From: Patagioenas fasciata
Lineage: Eukaryota; Chordata; Aves; Columbiformes; Columbidae
Direction: 5' to 3'
NCBI RefSeq assembly: GCF_037038585.1
Contig: NC_092525.1
Location: 19,674,867 to 19,738,866, forward strand
Length of the DNA stretch: 64,000 bases
Within the stretch, counting starts at the first letter, position 1. Each line of letters begins with the position of its first letter. Positions 61,901-64,000 of this stretch are shown one piece after another. A program made the position numbers and the translations under genes. Below the pieces are notes generated by a model. That model saw only the letters and a list, made by a program, of their open reading frames with translations. It had not been told where the DNA came from and made no database searches.

Positions 61901-64000
61901 AGGTACACACACTCTCCAATAAAAATTTCTTAATTCTTGCAGAACTTCACCTTCCATCCCACATGAAGAACAATTTCTGTATTCATCAATCCTGCTTTAC
62001 ATAACAATTCCTTGTTACTATTCTTATGCAAACAATAGAGGTTATGCCTGAAAGCTTGTACTCTGTCTCTGCTTTTTCAGAAGGTCATTTTCCAACATTT
62101 ATTTTGGATTCCAATCAGATGAGATCTATCTGCAGAAGTAATGATTCTGAAAAAAGTCTTGTTAAATACAAAGCCTTTGATTTAATCATTAAATCCTCCT
62201 AACGTGTATGTGAGGAGCTACCTCTATAACATACCTAAGAATATCGTTTTCATCCTTCAAGGCTCTAGATTCTTCTGCCAAAGAGGTTAGTTCATTGTTT
62301 CTATGTTGCAGTTCTATCAGTTGTTTTTCTAGGTCTTCACAATGGACACGATAATCATCTTTTGCAGCTTCAAGCCTACCAGATCAAAAACAGGAACTCT
62401 GCTAGGAACTCACTGTTATTACACATATTTAATTTAGTGCTAGAACTATTAAAAGCAAGACAAAAGAAACCTATTGATTTAAGTAGCCAGAAAACAGTAC
62501 TGCTAGGATGGAACATTATGTCTGCCTGGTAAATCATAATGTATTGTATGCTGCAAATTTACCATATCAATATTGAGAGATTACATGAAGAGTGTTTTTT
62601 TTTTTTCCCCTACCCATAGGGATCACATGGAGAAAGATAAATATGGACAAGAAACCGGTGCAGTAAAGAAATAGTGGTTGGGGGAAGGGGGGCTTAAGGG
62701 TTTGTTTTATTTACACAGAAATCACTTTGGCACACATTGTCTGCTTTCCATCACATTTTCTGAAGTGTCAAATGGCTACTATGGCAATTATAAAGTAATA
62801 ATTTCTACAATTAAGTTACTCTTTAAAGGTAAGGGCTGTCTTTAAAACGTTTATACAGTACTAGAAAGTTTTCCTAGAAGAAGATACTGAGGTGGAAAAC
62901 CATGAAGGAGCACCAGAAATTCTCAGGATAGATTTGACACGACAAGTGAGGGATTTCTGAAAGAAATAATTTCATACCTGAAGTTTTCTTCTTGCAGTTG
63001 TTCCAGCTGCAACTGTGCATGAAAATACTTCTTTGCAACCACATTATTTGGATCATCAATGGAGTCATCTAAGTGCTCTAGCCTGTCATTCATAATCTCA
63101 TTTTCTGACACCAAGCTGTTTCTTTCATCCTGGAGGGCAGCCACCTGGTACAGATAAAACAGCATCAACATTGTCAGATTTGTCCAGCTGGGAAAAACTA
63201 AAGCAAGACAGCTGTACATCACCAAATTAGTTTATGAAAAAGGTTGAGCATTTAGAAATTTTAGAATGTAATTTACATAAGCATACTCGGGCATACAGAT
63301 GCTTTAGTGAATGACAGTTATGAAGTACTAGAGGAAAAAGTCCCTCTACAAACAGACAAATTTTCGGAACTGAAACTACAGTAAAGGCAGACAATGTGAT
63401 ATGGAGAGAAACTGGCAGTTTCATTCAAAAGAATACCATGGACACCATACAGAAAACTGTAAGGATCAGTGCAAAGGTGCTCTCCATCTTGCTGGTACTT
63501 CACAATCAGCAGCAGGATGGCGCTGGGTAGCACACTAACACAGCACTGCCGTGCGCTCAGCACTGAATGGTCGCGCAAGAAGCAGTTTCAGGCGCCATAA
63601 GCCAGTAAGCACACACGCAAAAAAAACCTCAACAGCTTAATGTAGAGCATGCATTTCTTGCAACTATCAAACAAGTTTAATATTGGAAGTGCTCACAGCT
63701 TAAGCAAATGAGAATACAACACTTCATAGAAACAGTAAGTGTCATTAACAGCCATAAAATGGGAAAGGATTAAGAGGATAGAACCTTTAAAGGTTTTCTA
63801 GTGAAAGCTGTTGTGTTAATTTTAACATCCTGTCAAACATCAGAGCATGTAGCATGTGTTAGTTAACTGGCATTTAAACAAGGACAATATGCTTTTTGGG
63901 TTACGTTTTCCTGAATCATACAGAAAACCTACCTTTCTTTTACTCTTGGAAAATATCAAGGAAGACTGAGACCTTACAAGTGAATTTATTAAGAATTAGT
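52965..64000 (-). CDS. HOOK1: HOOK1 dynein/cargo adaptor, C-terminal 515 residues; 5' exons beyond the window
   Basis: Minus-strand coding exons, 5' to 3': 62978-63144, 62235-62375, 60791-60992, 59980-60090, 59647-59734, 59502-59562, 58600-58740, 57884-57971, 57038-57072, 56373-56455, 55851-55951, 55395-55496, 54201-54269, 52965-53123. All are GT-AG, phases join without error, and the sum is 1548 nt ending in TAA. The product matches human HOOK1 closely, e.g. YFHAQLQLEQLQEENFR, TNMMYMHNTVSLE, IKTLDPKLNPASAEIMLLRK and the end QQRH.TNTRRNLTVKVP. It is the long coiled coil plus C-terminal region that binds FTS/FHIP and links endosomal cargo to dynein. The N-terminal Hook domain (about 210 residues) is outside. 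It is convergent with the CYP2J array, as CYP2J2 and HOOK1 are in mammals. It appears intact in this window. Confidence 0.95.
59218..59441 (+). mobile_element. CR1 LINE 3' end in a HOOK1 intron
   Basis: 224 bp of CR1 3' sequence (AACAGGCTGCCCAGGG, GATGATCTTTTGAGGTCCC) ending ACATTCTGTGATTCTGTGA, antisense to HOOK1. Heavily 5'-truncated. Confidence 0.92.
60238..60300 (+). repeat. T/G-rich low-complexity tract with G-runs
   Basis: Runs of four to eight G separated by one or two bases, in a HOOK1 intron, on the non-template side relative to the array. It could form a G-quadruplex on the + strand. A shorter similar tract lies at about 57622-57642. Confidence 0.6.
63145..64000 (-). other. HOOK1: HOOK1 intron that is the parent of the spacer relics
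   Basis: Intron sequence upstream of the coiled-coil exon, matching the relic spacers at 8497-8627, 9505-9920, 25236-26170 and 36509-37450. It shows that those spacers are copied from HOOK1. The window ends inside it. Confidence 0.8.

Noticed and set aside
1-64000. CRISPR array, operons, tRNA or rRNA genes
   Set aside because: No regularly spaced direct repeats, no bacterial gene layout and no tRNA/rRNA sequence were seen. The DNA is a vertebrate nuclear locus.

Overview
The window looks like bird nuclear DNA. It carries three chicken-repeat-1 (CR1) LINE 3' ends, old class I (gammaretrovirus-like) ERV pieces, spliced vertebrate genes with canonical junctions, and the CYP2J/HOOK1 neighbourhood in the same convergent order as in mammals. 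There are no bacterial-type features. Genes were built by hand from splice junctions, reading frame and comparison between copies.

From 1 to about 45,700 there is a tandem array of five cytochrome P450 family 2 subfamily J genes on the + strand. Copies A (2475-7132), B (13666-18328) and D (30487-35144) each have nine exons and an uninterrupted 492-residue reading frame. Copy C (19830-23847) has intact exons 2-9, but a deletion junction removes its promoter and exon 1. Copy E (39798-44418), next to HOOK1, is a pseudogene with three in-frame stops. A and D lie in an almost identical segmental duplication (1-8627 and about 28017-36639). The copies are nearly identical over much of exons 3, 5, 7 and 9. 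They differ mostly at the substrate recognition segments (end of exon 2, end of exon 4, middle of exon 7), the pattern expected of a P450 cluster diversifying in substrate use while being homogenised elsewhere.

The spacers between the P450 copies are largely decayed minus-strand pieces of HOOK1: introns plus recognisable coding exons at 8332-8496, 10743-10810, 11651-11705, 12027-12099, 25070-25235 and 36344-36508. The order CYP2J - HOOK1 5'-half relic - CYP2J fits a founding tandem duplication of CYP2J plus part of HOOK1, loss of the HOOK1 3' half from the copy, then amplification of the fused unit. Later deletions removed exon 1 of C and probably one whole P450 gene at 8627/8628. An ERV fragment and a solo LTR sit inside the HOOK1-derived spacers.

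From 45,700 to 52,964 lies a mostly non-coding interval with a CR1 element and a perfect 16-bp inverted repeat. From 52,965 to the window end is the real HOOK1 gene on the - strand: fourteen coding exons with matching phases encode the last 515 residues (coiled coil and C-terminal cargo-adaptor region). The N-terminal Hook domain lies beyond 64,000.

CYP2J enzymes are microsomal monooxygenases. In birds this locus includes CYP2J19, tied to red ketocarotenoid colour, but I cannot tell from this sequence alone which copy, if any, is the CYP2J19 orthologue.
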